This document shows, piece after piece, positions 35,727 through 44,815 of a DNA stretch of 64,000 bases (position 1 is its first letter; every line of letters begins with the position of its first letter). Source of the DNA: Opitutales bacterium (GTDB taxonomy: Bacteria; Verrucomicrobiota; Verrucomicrobiia; Opitutales; Opitutaceae); assembly GCA_018700525.1 (NCBI GenBank), contig JABITN010000074.1, positions 1 to 64,000 on the forward strand. Reading direction: 5' to 3'. The position numbers were made by a program, and so were the translations under genes. The notes beneath the pieces are model-generated. The model was not told the DNA's origin. It was given only the letters and a program-made list of their open reading frames with translations, and did no database searches.

Positions 35727-36773
35727 ATGAACTTCGGAATTATCGGATCAGGAATGATCGCCCAGTTTCACGCCAAGGCGATCAAAGCAATGGAAGGCTC
35801 GCAGCTGCGATCCGTATACAGTCGCAATCCAGACAGCTCCCAGGCGATCGCAGACGAATACGACTGCACGGCATACAGCGATCTCGATGCTTTCCTGGCC
35901 GATCCGGATCTCGATATCGTCACCATTGCAACCCCTTCCGGAGCCCACCTCGAACCGGCAATCGCCGCAGTACGCCAAGGTAAACACATCATTTGCGAAA
36001 AGCCGCTCGAGGTCACTACCGATCGCATCGATCAAATGATCGCCGAAGGCGAAAAGCAAGGAGCTACCATTTCCGGCATTTTCAATCGTCGCTTCAATCC
36101 CGGCTTGATCGCTCTCAAAAAGGCAATCGACGAAGGGCGCTTCGGTCAAATTGCAATGGCCGACGCCTATATCAAATGGTACCGCGACCAAGCCTACTAC
36201 GACTCAGGCCAATGGCGTGGAACGTGGGCACTCGATGGTGGAGGTGCTTTGATGAACCAATCTATTCACGCTATCGACCAATTGCTCTACGTCGCCGGAC
36301 CGGTTAAATCCGTTTGCGCGACAGTCGCTACGCTCGCTCACGAACGTATTGAAGTAGAGGATACGGCAGTAGCCATACTCGAATTCGAAAGCGGAGCACG
36401 AGGCGTCATTCAAGGCTCGACCGCTTGTTGGTCGAAGGACGGGCATTCCGCCGAGGTCAATATCTGCGGCGAAAAAGGATCCGTCTTTTTAGCGGACGAC
36501 AAATTCCGCGTTTGGGAATTCCAAGATGAAGGACCTGAAGACGAAGCGATTCGATCTAATCTCATGACCCAGTCCGGCGCTAAAGGGATAGGAGCCAACG
36601 ATCCTTGCGCCATCGATTTCTCAGGACATCAACGCAATTTTGAAGACGTCGTTTCTGCCATCCAAGAGGGACGCGATCCTCTCGTCGATGGTGCCGAAGC
36701 TCGCAAAGCGGTAGCTCTCATAAACGCCATCTACGAAAGCGCTCAAAACGGATCCCAGCGCGTACTCCTCTAA
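35727..36773 (+). CDS. Gfo/Idh/MocA family oxidoreductase
   Basis: A cytoplasmic NAD(P)-dependent oxidoreductase of 348 aa, without a signal peptide, close in size to inositol 2-dehydrogenases and related sugar dehydrogenases. Rossmann motif IIGSGMIAQFHAKAIKA. The family motif is in GKHIICEKPLEVTTDRID. The C-terminal domain has GGGALMNQSIHAIDQLLYVAGPVKSV, which contains the conserved His of the catalytic site. It is preceded 200 bases upstream by the isomerase and transporter genes and probably belongs to the same catabolic unit. Confidence 0.9.
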   Translation: MNFGIIGSGMIAQFHAKAIKAMEGSQLRSVYSRNPDSSQAIADEYDCTAYSDLDAFLADPDLDIVTIATPSGAHLEPAIAAVRQGKHIICEKPLEVTTDRIDQMIAEGEKQGATISGIFNRRFNPGLIALKKAIDEGRFGQIAMADAYIKWYRDQAYYDSGQWRGTWALDGGGALMNQSIHAIDQLLYVAGPVKSVCATVATLAHERIEVEDTAVAILEFESGARGVIQGSTACWSKDGHSAEVNICGEKGSVFLADDKFRVWEFQDEGPEDEAIRSNLMTQSGAKGIGANDPCAIDFSGHQRNFEDVVSAIQEGRDPLVDGAEARKAVALINAIYESAQNGSQRVLL

Positions 36774-36786
36774 ATAACCATCGAAG

Positions 36787-37395
36787 CTAATTCGATTCAG
36801 GATTCAACTCGGCATCGGCGAGATCTGAATAGTCTTCCGTCTCTTCCGATCGTGTGGCTTCTATCTCGCCACGATCTTCCGACGGTTGCTCATTCTCGCA
36901 ATCACCACGCAACCTACCGACCAGCAATTGGTGCACGGCCGGATTCCAAACACCCAACTGTTCGAGTTTGGCGGCCTTTTGAGCATCGCCCAATTTCCGA
37001 TCGTCAGCAGCTTCGCTAGGGGTCCAACGAGCAAAACCCCTCCTTACCATCGTCGCGTTGAAATACTCGCCGCTCAAGCTGTGTAGCTCGCCGATGATCA
37101 CATCGCCCGTCGAAACGCGAATCGGCTTAACCAATACTCGTCCGCCGCGAATCTCGTCATGTAAAAATTCAAATATCTGATCATCCAGCATCTCGCTTTC
37201 GGACGCCATCGAGATTCCATGAAAACGAACGATCGTCGGACGCGCATCGTCGAATTGCACCACGAATGCATCCTTGTTGAGTACTTCCTTCACCTCGCCC
37301 TGACGCTCAGCCGGCATGCTTTTCTTATTTAGAATAAGAAAAATCGCTAAGAACGCCATAGACGCCATCAACATGAGGAATAACAACATACCCAC
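36787..37395 (-). CDS. Membrane-anchored staphylococcal-nuclease-like protein
   Basis: A 202-aa protein with one N-terminal membrane segment (MGMLLFLMLMASMAFLAIFLIL). Residues ~32-165 resemble an SNase/OB-fold: GEVKEVLNKDAFVVQFDDARPTIVRFHGISM, RVLVKPIRVSTGDVIIGELHS and the C-terminal AKLEQLGVWNP, which parallels the AQKEKRGLW end of SNase. The canonical catalytic Arg/Glu set is not clearly retained, so it may be a binding rather than a nuclease domain. The last 35 residues are acidic and probably disordered. Confidence 0.6.
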   Translation of the reverse strand: MGMLLFLMLMASMAFLAIFLILNKKSMPAERQGEVKEVLNKDAFVVQFDDARPTIVRFHGISMASESEMLDDQIFEFLHDEIRGGRVLVKPIRVSTGDVIIGELHSLSGEYFNATMVRRGFARWTPSEAADDRKLGDAQKAAKLEQLGVWNPAVHQLLVGRLRGDCENEQPSEDRGEIEATRSEETEDYSDLADAELNPESN

Positions 37396-37583
37396 TACAG
37401 TCGCTACCTAGAGTCTCCCCTTGAGCATTATCGAGCAATTCGGGCCCTTTATACCCTCTTTTTTACAAGCAAGATAAGTATCATACCCTAAACGCTGCCC
37501 TCTGAAGCAAAAACAAAGTAAGATCGCTCTTCCTTCCTGCCCTTGACGAATCCCCCTACATTCGCTTCTAAAGGGGGTATCCT

Positions 37584-38396
37584 ATGCTCGACGCCGAACA
37601 AATTTCCAGCCTCCAAAACGATCGTATCAAGAACCTCGTTAAACTTCGTAATCGAAGACCTCGCGACCAACAAAGAATCTTTCTCGCCGAAGGGTACCGA
37701 GCCATGAGTCGAGCACTCGAAAAAGGTATCGTGCCCCGGGAAATATACTTTTCCCCGGATTGGTTTCAGGGAGAAAACGAAATGGATCTGCTCAAACGTG
37801 CCCAATCCCAAGGCTCCAAACTTTTCGAAATCAGCAAAATCGCGTTCGAAAAAGTAGCCTATCGCGATCGACCCGAGGGAATAATTGGAATAATATCCCA
37901 ATGGAACTACTCGATAAAAGACCTTGCTCTAAGCAATCCACCTTTTCTGCTAATCGTCGAATCAATCGAAAAACCCGGAAATCTCGGTACCATTCTACGA
38001 TCCGCCGACGCCGCAGGGGTTGACGCCGTCATCTGCTGCGACTCCGTGACCGACCTCTACAACCCAAACGTCGTCCGCTCCTCCACTGGGGTTCTCTTTT
38101 CCATGCCCACCGTTATGACCACCTCGGACGAAGCCATCGAGTGGCTCCGAGAAAACAGCATACGTTCCGTGGCCGCAACACCGCACGCTTCCCAACTATA
38201 CACCGAAACCAAACTCACCGGCCCAATGGCAATCATCATGGGCAGCGAACAGTTCGGCCTCTCCGAAAAATGGCTGGAAGCATGCGACGAGCAAACGCGG
38301 ATCCCCATGGCTGGGCAAGCCGACTCCCTCAATGTAGCTATGGCAACACTCGTCACTCTATTCGAAGCCGTCCGCCAACGATCGGCTCCTCAATGA
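37584..38396 (+). CDS. TrmH/SpoU family RNA 2'-O-methyltransferase
   Basis: A 270-aa SPOUT methyltransferase. The N-terminal substrate-binding domain has LKNL-type start LVKLRNRRPRDQQRIFLAEGYRAM. The catalytic knot contains ESIEKPGNLGTILRSADAAGVDAVI (motif 1), MAIIMGSEQFGLS (motif 2) and IPMAGQADSLNVAMATLVTLFEAVRQR (motif 3). It methylates a ribose 2'-OH in rRNA or tRNA; the exact site cannot be told. The next gene overlaps its stop (ATGA). Confidence 0.93.
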   Translation: MLDAEQISSLQNDRIKNLVKLRNRRPRDQQRIFLAEGYRAMSRALEKGIVPREIYFSPDWFQGENEMDLLKRAQSQGSKLFEISKIAFEKVAYRDRPEGIIGIISQWNYSIKDLALSNPPFLLIVESIEKPGNLGTILRSADAAGVDAVICCDSVTDLYNPNVVRSSTGVLFSMPTVMTTSDEAIEWLRENSIRSVAATPHASQLYTETKLTGPMAIIMGSEQFGLSEKWLEACDEQTRIPMAGQADSLNVAMATLVTLFEAVRQRSAPQ

Positions 38397-39160
38397 ACCT
38401 GAGGCAGCTCGAATCGAATTTCGAAGCTCTCGCCGCGGAAGACCCTCTGTGGACGATCCTCTCCGACGACTCCAAACGGGGCGGCAAATGGGATGAAAAC
38501 GCTTTCTACAAAACTGGTGAAAGTGTAATTGATGACCTCGAAGCTCGACTCGAAAAGATCGGCTTTCCCCTCGGAGGCTACTCCGCAATCGACTTCGGTT
38601 GCGGCGGAGGTCGGCTCACCTTCCCCCTTTCGAAACGTTTCAACAACTGCTACGGGATCGACATTTCCTCAAACATGGTAGCTTACGCCAAGTGCCGAAT
38701 ATCCCGCGGTCCCAACTGTTCCTTCATCGTAAACCGGGACACCCGACTCGACTTCGAAAACGAATCGATCGACCTCGCATTCTCCGCCATCGTCTTTCAG
38801 CACATTTCACCACGCTATACCCTAAAATACTTTCGCGAACTATCCCGCGTCCTCAAACCCAAAGGACTATTGGTTTTCCAACTCCCTAGTCGTCTCAACC
38901 CCCAATTCGAAGGCAATCAAAAACCTTTTCGCCAATTGCGGAAACAGCTTCACTATCGCCTCAAAGCAGTCGCCCAGCGTATTCCCTTCATCGAAAGCCA
39001 GAGCTTTTTCGAAATGCACGCCATTCCCTGCGAGCGCGTCATCCGTCATTTGGAAACCCAATGCTCCTTCAAAGTCCTCGGTTGCCAAGATTTCCCCGCC
39101 GCCGGACCCGCTTGGATCAGCCATCTCTACATCGCTCGAAAAACCAGCCCAGTCTCCTGA
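38393..39160 (+). CDS. Class I SAM-dependent methyltransferase
   Basis: A 255-aa methyltransferase. I take ATG 38393, which overlaps the stop of the SpoU gene by four bases; frames running from 38141 lie inside that gene. SAM motif I is IDFGCGGGRLTFPLSKRF, motif II CYGIDISSNMVAYAK, with LDFENESIDLAFSAIVFQHISPRYTLKYFRELSRVLKPKGLLVFQLP following. The C-terminus is basic. The substrate is unknown. Confidence 0.88.
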   Translation: MNLRQLESNFEALAAEDPLWTILSDDSKRGGKWDENAFYKTGESVIDDLEARLEKIGFPLGGYSAIDFGCGGGRLTFPLSKRFNNCYGIDISSNMVAYAKCRISRGPNCSFIVNRDTRLDFENESIDLAFSAIVFQHISPRYTLKYFRELSRVLKPKGLLVFQLPSRLNPQFEGNQKPFRQLRKQLHYRLKAVAQRIPFIESQSFFEMHAIPCERVIRHLETQCSFKVLGCQDFPAAGPAWISHLYIARKTSPVS

Positions 39161-39220
39161 GCGCCCTCAGCCCAGGAGAATGCCCCCTCGCAACAACACG
39201 ATTATCGTGAGTCGCCATAC

Positions 39221-39238
39221 ACTTTGATTAATCAAAGT
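39221..39238. promoter_or_regulatory. Perfect 18-bp palindrome upstream of metal-uptake operon; candidate metalloregulator operator
   Basis: ACTTTGATTAATCAAAGT is an exact palindrome 64 bases before the binding-protein gene, followed by an AT-rich tract. DtxR/MntR, Fur and Zur repressors bind palindromes of this size at such places, and the operon itself encodes a DtxR-like module. Binding is inferred. Confidence 0.6.
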
Positions 39239-39302
39239 TTTTTATTTGTTTAATAAAAATTGGAATTGACATAACTCAAAGTCCTTGCAGAACGCTATGT
39301 AG

Positions 39303-40244
39303 ATGCACGCTTCCGTTAAATCTCGGCTCAATGTTCGAACACCGCTAGCCCTGCTTGTCGGATTTCTTGCCAGCGTCAGCTACGGCGCCGAAATGCTTCG
39401 CATTGCAGCGACGACTACAATGGTCGCCGACCTGGCTCAGTCGGTTGCTGGCGATAGAGCAAAAGTATCCGGCCTCATGGGTCCTGGCGTCGATCCTCAC
39501 CTCTACAAAGCGACCGCCCCTGACATCAATACGCTCCAGTCCGCCGACTTGATTTTCTACAACGGCCTGCACCTGGAAGGCCGATTGGCCGATATTCTCG
39601 TCAAACTCGGTCGACGCGATAAACCCGTCTACGCAGTCACTGAAAGTATCCCGGAAGGCAAGCTGCTCGAACCGGATGAATTCCAAGGCCACTACGACCC
39701 GCATGTTTGGTTCGACCCACGCCTCTGGGCTCACTGCATTGAAACCGTCGTCAACGCCCTCGCCGAGGTCGACCCCGATCATGCCGACGAATACCGCGAA
39801 CGCGGCGTAGCAGTGGAGCAAGCCTACCAAGACCACTATCAATGGGGTGTCGACTACCTCGCCAAGCTACCCGCAAAGCAGCGCATCCTCATCACTAGCC
39901 ATGATGCCTACAACTACTTCGGCCGCGCATTCGATTTTCGCGTTATCGGCGTGCAAGGCATTTCAACCCAAAGCGAAGCCGGACTCGCCGACATGGTTGA
40001 AATCATCAAATTCATCAAGGAGAATAACATCAAAGCGATATTCGTTGAATCAAGCGTATCCCCAGCAGCCATACAACGCATCAGCGAAGGTTCGGGTTGC
40101 GCAATCGGCGGAGAGCTTTTCTCCGACGCTATGGGGCTTCCTGGCCATATAGAAACCACTTCCGACGGCTCCTCGTTTGACGTCGGCACCTACGAAGGCA
40201 TGGTCAAAGCCAATATCTCGACTATCGCCGACGCCCTCCAATAA
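39303..40244 (+). CDS. troA: Metal ABC transporter substrate-binding protein, TroA/ZnuA type
   Basis: A cluster-9 periplasmic metal-binding protein of 313 aa with a signal peptide ending at SYGAE. The four metal ligands can be placed: H66 in GVDPHLY, H134 in HYDPHVWFD, H200 in ITSHDAYNYFG and D275 in ELFSDAMG. This His3-Asp set matches TroA-type proteins that bind Zn2+, Mn2+ or Fe2+, rather than the His2-Glu-Asp set of PsaA/MntC. There is no His-rich loop of the ZnuA kind. It opens an operon with a porin, an ATPase and two permeases. Confidence 0.92.
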   Translation: MHASVKSRLNVRTPLALLVGFLASVSYGAEMLRIAATTTMVADLAQSVAGDRAKVSGLMGPGVDPHLYKATAPDINTLQSADLIFYNGLHLEGRLADILVKLGRRDKPVYAVTESIPEGKLLEPDEFQGHYDPHVWFDPRLWAHCIETVVNALAEVDPDHADEYRERGVAVEQAYQDHYQWGVDYLAKLPAKQRILITSHDAYNYFGRAFDFRVIGVQGISTQSEAGLADMVEIIKFIKENNIKAIFVESSVSPAAIQRISEGSGCAIGGELFSDAMGLPGHIETTSDGSSFDVGTYEGMVKANISTIADALQ

Positions 40245-40264
40245 AGTCTATCCAAACCGTTTCC

Positions 40265-41368
40265 ATGAAACGCCAGGTCATCCCTCTGCTCATTCTCTCC
40301 TTCTATAGACTGACGCTTGCCGGACAGGATTTTGAGTCCAACAGCTCCTTTCACCTCTACGCCAGTACGACCGTAGAAACCTGGTCGTTGCTCGACGGTG
40401 GGCTAGGGTCAGGCACTCGATCAAGGGGCCTATTCGATCTCGGCGCCGACTTTGAGCTTTCCGAGCAAACCAAGGGAAATTTTAATATTTTGGTATTTGA
40501 CGGCGATAGAGACGTCGATGCATTCACGGGCGATTTCGGAGTCTACAGCAACATCATCACCGATTCCAGCGTTATTCTTTTTACCGCTTGGTTCGAGCAT
40601 AACTTCGGCAACAAGAGCATTCGCTTCGGACAACTGGCATCCGATGAACGTTTCTACGCATCGGCTTCGGGAGCGTTGTTTATCAATGGAAATTTCGGCG
40701 CCATCCCCACCGTATCAGCCAATGTATCCGCTCCAGTCTTTTCGGTTGGGTCAGCAGGAGTCGAATGGCTCCAAGAGGTGAATTCCGGTTACTGGCAAAC
40801 CGGGGTCTATGCGGGCTATCCGGGACCGGGCGACCTCGATGACCACGGTCTCAAATGGAAAGCAGGCGGGGTTGCCGGATATTTCTTCATCGCCGAAAGA
40901 GGTTGGAATTATCAAGCCGAAGGAAAACAAACCGGCGTCTTTAAAATCGGAACCTACTACCACAGTGGAAGCTTCGAATCGTTCACCCAAGCCGAAAACG
41001 TCAAAGGCAACCATGCTTTCTATGCGATACTCGATCACGCCATCGGCGATTCTGCCAGCGTATTTTCGCGCATTGGAGTCAATCCGAAATCCGATCGCAG
41101 CGCAGTCACTCGCTACTTCGACTTAGGCATCAACCTGAACGGATTAATCGAAAGCCGCCCGGACGATACTTTCGGCATTGCCTATTCCCGGATGCGTTTC
41201 TCGAGCGAAGAAGCTAAAAGGCCCGACGAAGAAGTGTTCGAGATCACCTATGCAGCGAACATTGCTGCAACGTGGAGCGTTCAGCCAAGTCTTCAATGGA
41301 TCCTCGATACTCGGAAAACAACCAAGGATGTGCTCGTCGCCGGCATTCGGTTGACAACTGATTTCTAG
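40265..41368 (+). CDS. OprB-like outer-membrane porin in metal-uptake operon
   Basis: A predicted beta-barrel of 367 aa with a signal peptide (VIPLLILSFYRLTLAGQ). The sequence shows alternating amphipathic strands (FHLYASTTVETWSLL, FNILVFDGDRD, YAGYPGPGDLDD, FKIGTYYHSG) and ends with aromatic Phe (RLTTDF), as outer-membrane proteins do. WLQEVNSGYWQTGVYAGYPGPGD and NHAFYAILDHAIGD resemble carbohydrate-selective OprB porins. It lies 20 bases after the TroA gene and 42 before the ATPase, so it is co-transcribed with metal uptake and probably lets the metal or a metal complex through the outer membrane. Confidence 0.78.
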   Translation: MKRQVIPLLILSFYRLTLAGQDFESNSSFHLYASTTVETWSLLDGGLGSGTRSRGLFDLGADFELSEQTKGNFNILVFDGDRDVDAFTGDFGVYSNIITDSSVILFTAWFEHNFGNKSIRFGQLASDERFYASASGALFINGNFGAIPTVSANVSAPVFSVGSAGVEWLQEVNSGYWQTGVYAGYPGPGDLDDHGLKWKAGGVAGYFFIAERGWNYQAEGKQTGVFKIGTYYHSGSFESFTQAENVKGNHAFYAILDHAIGDSASVFSRIGVNPKSDRSAVTRYFDLGINLNGLIESRPDDTFGIAYSRMRFSSEEAKRPDEEVFEITYAANIAATWSVQPSLQWILDTRKTTKDVLVAGIRLTTDF

Positions 41369-41410
41369 AATTGCGGAACGAGCCAAGCCCTGATCTCTTT
41401 CTCAACGTCG

Positions 41411-42235
41411 ATGCAATCTTCACCAACAACCAATCTTAGCTCAAAAAGCGCCGCACCGCTCGAAGTCCACGACCTCACCGTAGCCTATACCAAACGACCG
41501 GTTCTTTACGGGATCGACCTCGAGATCCCCAAAGGCTCAATTGTCGGCGTCGTCGGTCCCAACGGAGCCGGTAAGTCGACCCTCATCAGAGCGATCATGG
41601 GATTGCTCCCCGTATCCAGTGGTTGGATTAAAGTATTCGGAAAACCGTTCAAGCAGGCCGTCACTCGAGTCGGCTACGTACCGCAACGCGAATCCGTCGA
41701 CTGGGATTTTCCGGTCAACGCGCTCGACGTGGTTTTAATGGGGCGCTACGGACGCCTCGGCCCTTTCAAAAGACCGAGTAAAGCCGACAAAGAAATCGCC
41801 ATGAATTGCTTGGAAAAAGTAAAAATGGATTCCTACGCCAAACGTCAAATCTCCAACCTATCCGGCGGGCAACAACAACGCGTATTCCTAGCCCGAGCCC
41901 TCGCGCAGGAAAGCGATCTTTATCTGATGGACGAACCCTTTGTCGGAGTAGACGCCACCACGGAATCGGCCATCATCGAAATTCTTCGCGAACTGCAGGC
42001 CCAGGGCAAAACGCTCATTGTCGTCCATCACGATCTTACAACAGCTCCGGAATATTTTGATCGTATCCTTTTATTGAATATGCGAGTCGTCGCATATGGA
42101 AAGACCGAAGATGTGTTCACTTTCGAAAACCTGCAGAACGCCTATGGCGGTCGCCTAAGCATTCTCTCCGAAGTCGCCCTAACCCGAGCTCGCAAGAAAT
42201 TCGATGGCGATACTCGCGACAATGTTGGGCAATGA
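41411..42235 (+). CDS. troB: Metal ABC transporter ATP-binding protein
   Basis: An ATPase of 274 aa. Walker [11 protein letters not shown]-loop in YVPQRESVDWDFP, signature LSGGQQQR, Walker B LYLMDEP and the switch His in VVHHDLT. The YVPQRESVDWDFPVNALDVVLMGRYG block is typical of manganese/zinc/iron importers. Its stop overlaps the start of the first permease (ATGA, 42232-42235). The C-terminal 30 residues are an extension of unknown role. Confidence 0.94.
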   Translation: MQSSPTTNLSSKSAAPLEVHDLTVAYTKRPVLYGIDLEIPKGSIVGVVGPNGAGKSTLIRAIMGLLPVSSGWIKVFGKPFKQAVTRVGYVPQRESVDWDFPVNALDVVLMGRYGRLGPFKRPSKADKEIAMNCLEKVKMDSYAKRQISNLSGGQQQRVFLARALAQESDLYLMDEPFVGVDATTESAIIEILRELQAQGKTLIVVHHDLTTAPEYFDRILLLNMRVVAYGKTEDVFTFENLQNAYGGRLSILSEVALTRARKKFDGDTRDNVGQ

Positions 42236-43668
42236 ACCGGACCGGAAAACAAATTCTTTTTGCCCTCGCTCTCCTTGCCCTACCGTTTCTAGCCCATGCG
42301 GCCAAGATTGGCGAGATCTCGGAAACGACTTGGACCGACCAGGCCATCGACTTCTTTACCATGCAACAGCCGATCGTTCGAACCGCATTAACCGGCTCTC
42401 TATTAATCGGATTTTGTTGCGGAATCCTTGGGAGCTTTCTTGTTGTACGCAAACTCTCGTTGCTAGGGGATACGCTTTCCCACGCCGTCTTGCCGGGCGT
42501 TGCGATGGGCTTTCTTTGGAATGCCTCTAAGGATCCTTGGGCCATATTCGTCGGAGCTACTGCAGCCGGAATCTTAGGCGTCGCTCTCGTCGGCTGGATC
42601 AAGCAAACTACTCACCTCAAGGAAGACAGCACCATGGGAATGGTATTAGCAGGATTCTACGGAGTCGGCATTTGCATGACCACCGTAATCCAAAATATGG
42701 CGATGGGGAATAAGTCCGGCCTAGACAAATTCTTCTTCGGCCAAGCAGCCGCCCTTTCCTCCGGAGACATTGAACTCCTCAGTATCATCGCTCTCATTAC
42801 AGTCGTTGTCATTCTGGGTTTTTACAAAGAATTCCTCGTCATTAGTTTCGACTCTGGATTCGCCCAAGCGCTTGGAATGCCGGTCAAGGTCTTGCATTAC
42901 GCCCTCATGGCTTTGCTCACCTTTGCGGTTGTGGTATCGCTGCAGGCCGTCGGCGTCGTCCTCGTCTCCGCCTTGCTTATCACACCTGCCGCAGCGGCGT
43001 TTCTCCTAACCGATCGAATGCACTGGATGCTCGTGCTCGCAGCGGCGTTCGGAATGCTCGCCGGAGCGATTGGAGCCTTCGTCTCCTACCTTTCCAACAA
43101 CCTACCCACGGGACCCTTTATCGTTTTGGGAGCCACTGGCATATTCCTGCTCGCCCTTCTATTCGGTCCCCGACATGGCTTGCTTCCCAAGATGCTCCGG
43201 CGACGCAAACAACGCCAACGTATCGCCCTTGAAAATACGCTCAAAGCCGTGTTTCATTTGAGCGAAAGTTCTCAATTCAAAGACCAAGTCTTCGAAATCG
43301 GAAGGCTTGCCACTGAACGCAATGCTACCCTTCACGAGACTGAATCGGAAATTCGAAATCTAGTAAAAGCAGACATGGCCTCACGCCTAGATTCTCGGAA
43401 CGGCCCCGAAATGAGCGGCCAAGCTCAATTTGAACTCACTAAATCCGGTTGGTACCGGGCCTGTGAGATCGTCCGCAATCATCGCCTTTGGGAACTCTAC
43501 CTAACCAACGCCGCCCAATATCCGATCGACCACGTGCACGACGATGCTGAAGACATCGAACATCACTTAGGCGAGGAGCTCGTCCACCGCATCGAAGAAC
43601 GTCTCGAAAATCCAATCCACGACCCGCACGGAAAGCTTATCCCGAACCGTGAGTCCATCAAACTGTAA
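42232..43668 (+). CDS. troC: Metal ABC permease fused to a DtxR/MntR-like metalloregulator module
   Basis: A 478-aa fusion. Residues ~1-22 form a signal-like helix, then the TroC-type permease spans about 45-320 (SFLVVRKLSLLGDTLSHAVLPG, LQAVGVVLVSALLITPAAAA, LLFGPRHGLLPK). A basic linker RRRKQRQR at 323-330 leads into a winged-helix region (ALENTLKAVFHLSES..., EIGRLATERNATLHETESEIRNLVKADM, FELTKSGWYRACEIV). Then comes the metal-binding and dimerisation part: H417 in RNHRLWELYL, E440, E443 and H444 in HVHDDAEDIEHHLGEEL, and NPIHDPHGKLIP. These ligands match DtxR/MntR. The module should lie in the cytoplasm. It may sense metal to gate transport, or bind the operator while tethered to the membrane. 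Confidence 0.9.
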   Translation: MNRTGKQILFALALLALPFLAHAAKIGEISETTWTDQAIDFFTMQQPIVRTALTGSLLIGFCCGILGSFLVVRKLSLLGDTLSHAVLPGVAMGFLWNASKDPWAIFVGATAAGILGVALVGWIKQTTHLKEDSTMGMVLAGFYGVGICMTTVIQNMAMGNKSGLDKFFFGQAAALSSGDIELLSIIALITVVVILGFYKEFLVISFDSGFAQALGMPVKVLHYALMALLTFAVVVSLQAVGVVLVSALLITPAAAAFLLTDRMHWMLVLAAAFGMLAGAIGAFVSYLSNNLPTGPFIVLGATGIFLLALLFGPRHGLLPKMLRRRKQRQRIALENTLKAVFHLSESSQFKDQVFEIGRLATERNATLHETESEIRNLVKADMASRLDSRNGPEMSGQAQFELTKSGWYRACEIVRNHRLWELYLTNAAQYPIDHVHDDAEDIEHHLGEELVHRIEERLENPIHDPHGKLIPNRESIKL

Positions 43669-43712
43669 CGGATTTCCGGTTACACGAAAATTTCATCATT
43701 CACCCTTAACCA

Positions 43713-44678
43713 ATGCGCGAACGCTTTTTCCCAGATTTCGATTGGCACACCGTTTTCGTCCAACCATGGACCGATTATAGCGAGAATTCGTTTTGGATAG
43801 TCCTGATGGGGTTTCTTGTATCCGGGACTTGCGGACTAGTGGGTTGCTTCGTCATCCTTCGACGCATGGCCCTGGTCGGCGACGCGATCAGCCACAGTTT
43901 ACTGCCCGGAATAACGATAGCCTTCCTACTCACCAATTCCAGAGACACGCTACCGATGATGCTCGGGGCCATAGCTGCGGGGGTCGCAACCGTTGCCTTG
44001 ATCGAAGCTATACGCCATTCTTCCCGCATCAAGCCTGACGCCGCTATCGGCATCGTCTTCTCAAGCCTCTTCGCAATCGGAGTTATCCTGATTTCAGCCT
44101 TCGCAGACAAAATAGACCTCGATGCGGAATGCGTTCTATACGGCGAACTCGGATTCATCCCACTGCAAGACGTCGTCATGTTCGGCGGAATGGAAATTGG
44201 CCCTGAGCCCGTCGTCCGCATGGCTATCATTGGCCTGATAGCGATTGGCCTACTCCTCTCCTTTTTCAAGGAAATGCTCGTCACGTCATTCGACCCGGGC
44301 CTTGCCGCTTCGCTCGGCATCAATCCGACACGCTATCAATATGGGCTAACCCTTTTTCTCTCAGTTGTAATCGTAAGCTCCTTCGAATCCGTCGGCGTAG
44401 TATTGGTTATAGCCATGATCATTTTCCCAGGAGCGACCGCTCTACTTCTCACCGACCGACTCCCCAAAGCAATTTGGCTTTCAACGCTCTTCTCGGCACT
44501 CTACGCCGGACTCGGTTTCCATTTAGCCACCTGGCTAGAAGCCTCGATCGCCGGAGGCATGACCGTTATCGCAGGGTTCATTTTCGGACTCGTCTGGATC
44601 GCCGCGCCCGATCGGGGTTTGCTCACCAAATTTGCCAAGCGAGCCCTCAAGAGCGAAATCGTCCTTCCTAATCCGTAG
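43713..44678 (+). CDS. troD: Metal ABC transporter permease
   Basis: The second permease, 321 aa, with about eight membrane helices. Landmarks are GLVGCFVILRRMALVGDAISHSLLPGITIAF, FFKEMLVTSFDPGLAASLGINP and SSFESVGVVLVIAMIIFPGATALLLTDRL. It has no C-terminal regulatory module, unlike its partner. It should form a heterodimer with the fused permease and complete the importer. The gap before it is 44 bases. Confidence 0.93.
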   Translation: MRERFFPDFDWHTVFVQPWTDYSENSFWIVLMGFLVSGTCGLVGCFVILRRMALVGDAISHSLLPGITIAFLLTNSRDTLPMMLGAIAAGVATVALIEAIRHSSRIKPDAAIGIVFSSLFAIGVILISAFADKIDLDAECVLYGELGFIPLQDVVMFGGMEIGPEPVVRMAIIGLIAIGLLLSFFKEMLVTSFDPGLAASLGINPTRYQYGLTLFLSVVIVSSFESVGVVLVIAMIIFPGATALLLTDRLPKAIWLSTLFSALYAGLGFHLATWLEASIAGGMTVIAGFIFGLVWIAAPDRGLLTKFAKRALKSEIVLPNP

Positions 44679-44815
44679 AGAGCCTTTTCAATTTTGAGAC
44701 TTGAGTTCGTATCCATAAAACCCTTCTAAATAACCTACATGAAATGCCTCGATACCCTCTCCGTTGACCCCTTCGTCTCTTTACTCTTAATCCTCGTAAG
44801 CCCTTACCCAGTGCC

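Noticed and set aside
38141-38392. N-terminal 84-residue extension of the class I methyltransferase
   Set aside because: It lies inside the SpoU methyltransferase gene in another frame, has a basic low-complexity composition, and the ATGA overlap at 38393 is a natural start.
39266-39300. TTGACA considered as a -35 box for the metal-uptake operon
   Set aside because: No acceptable -10 hexamer lies 16-18 bases downstream.
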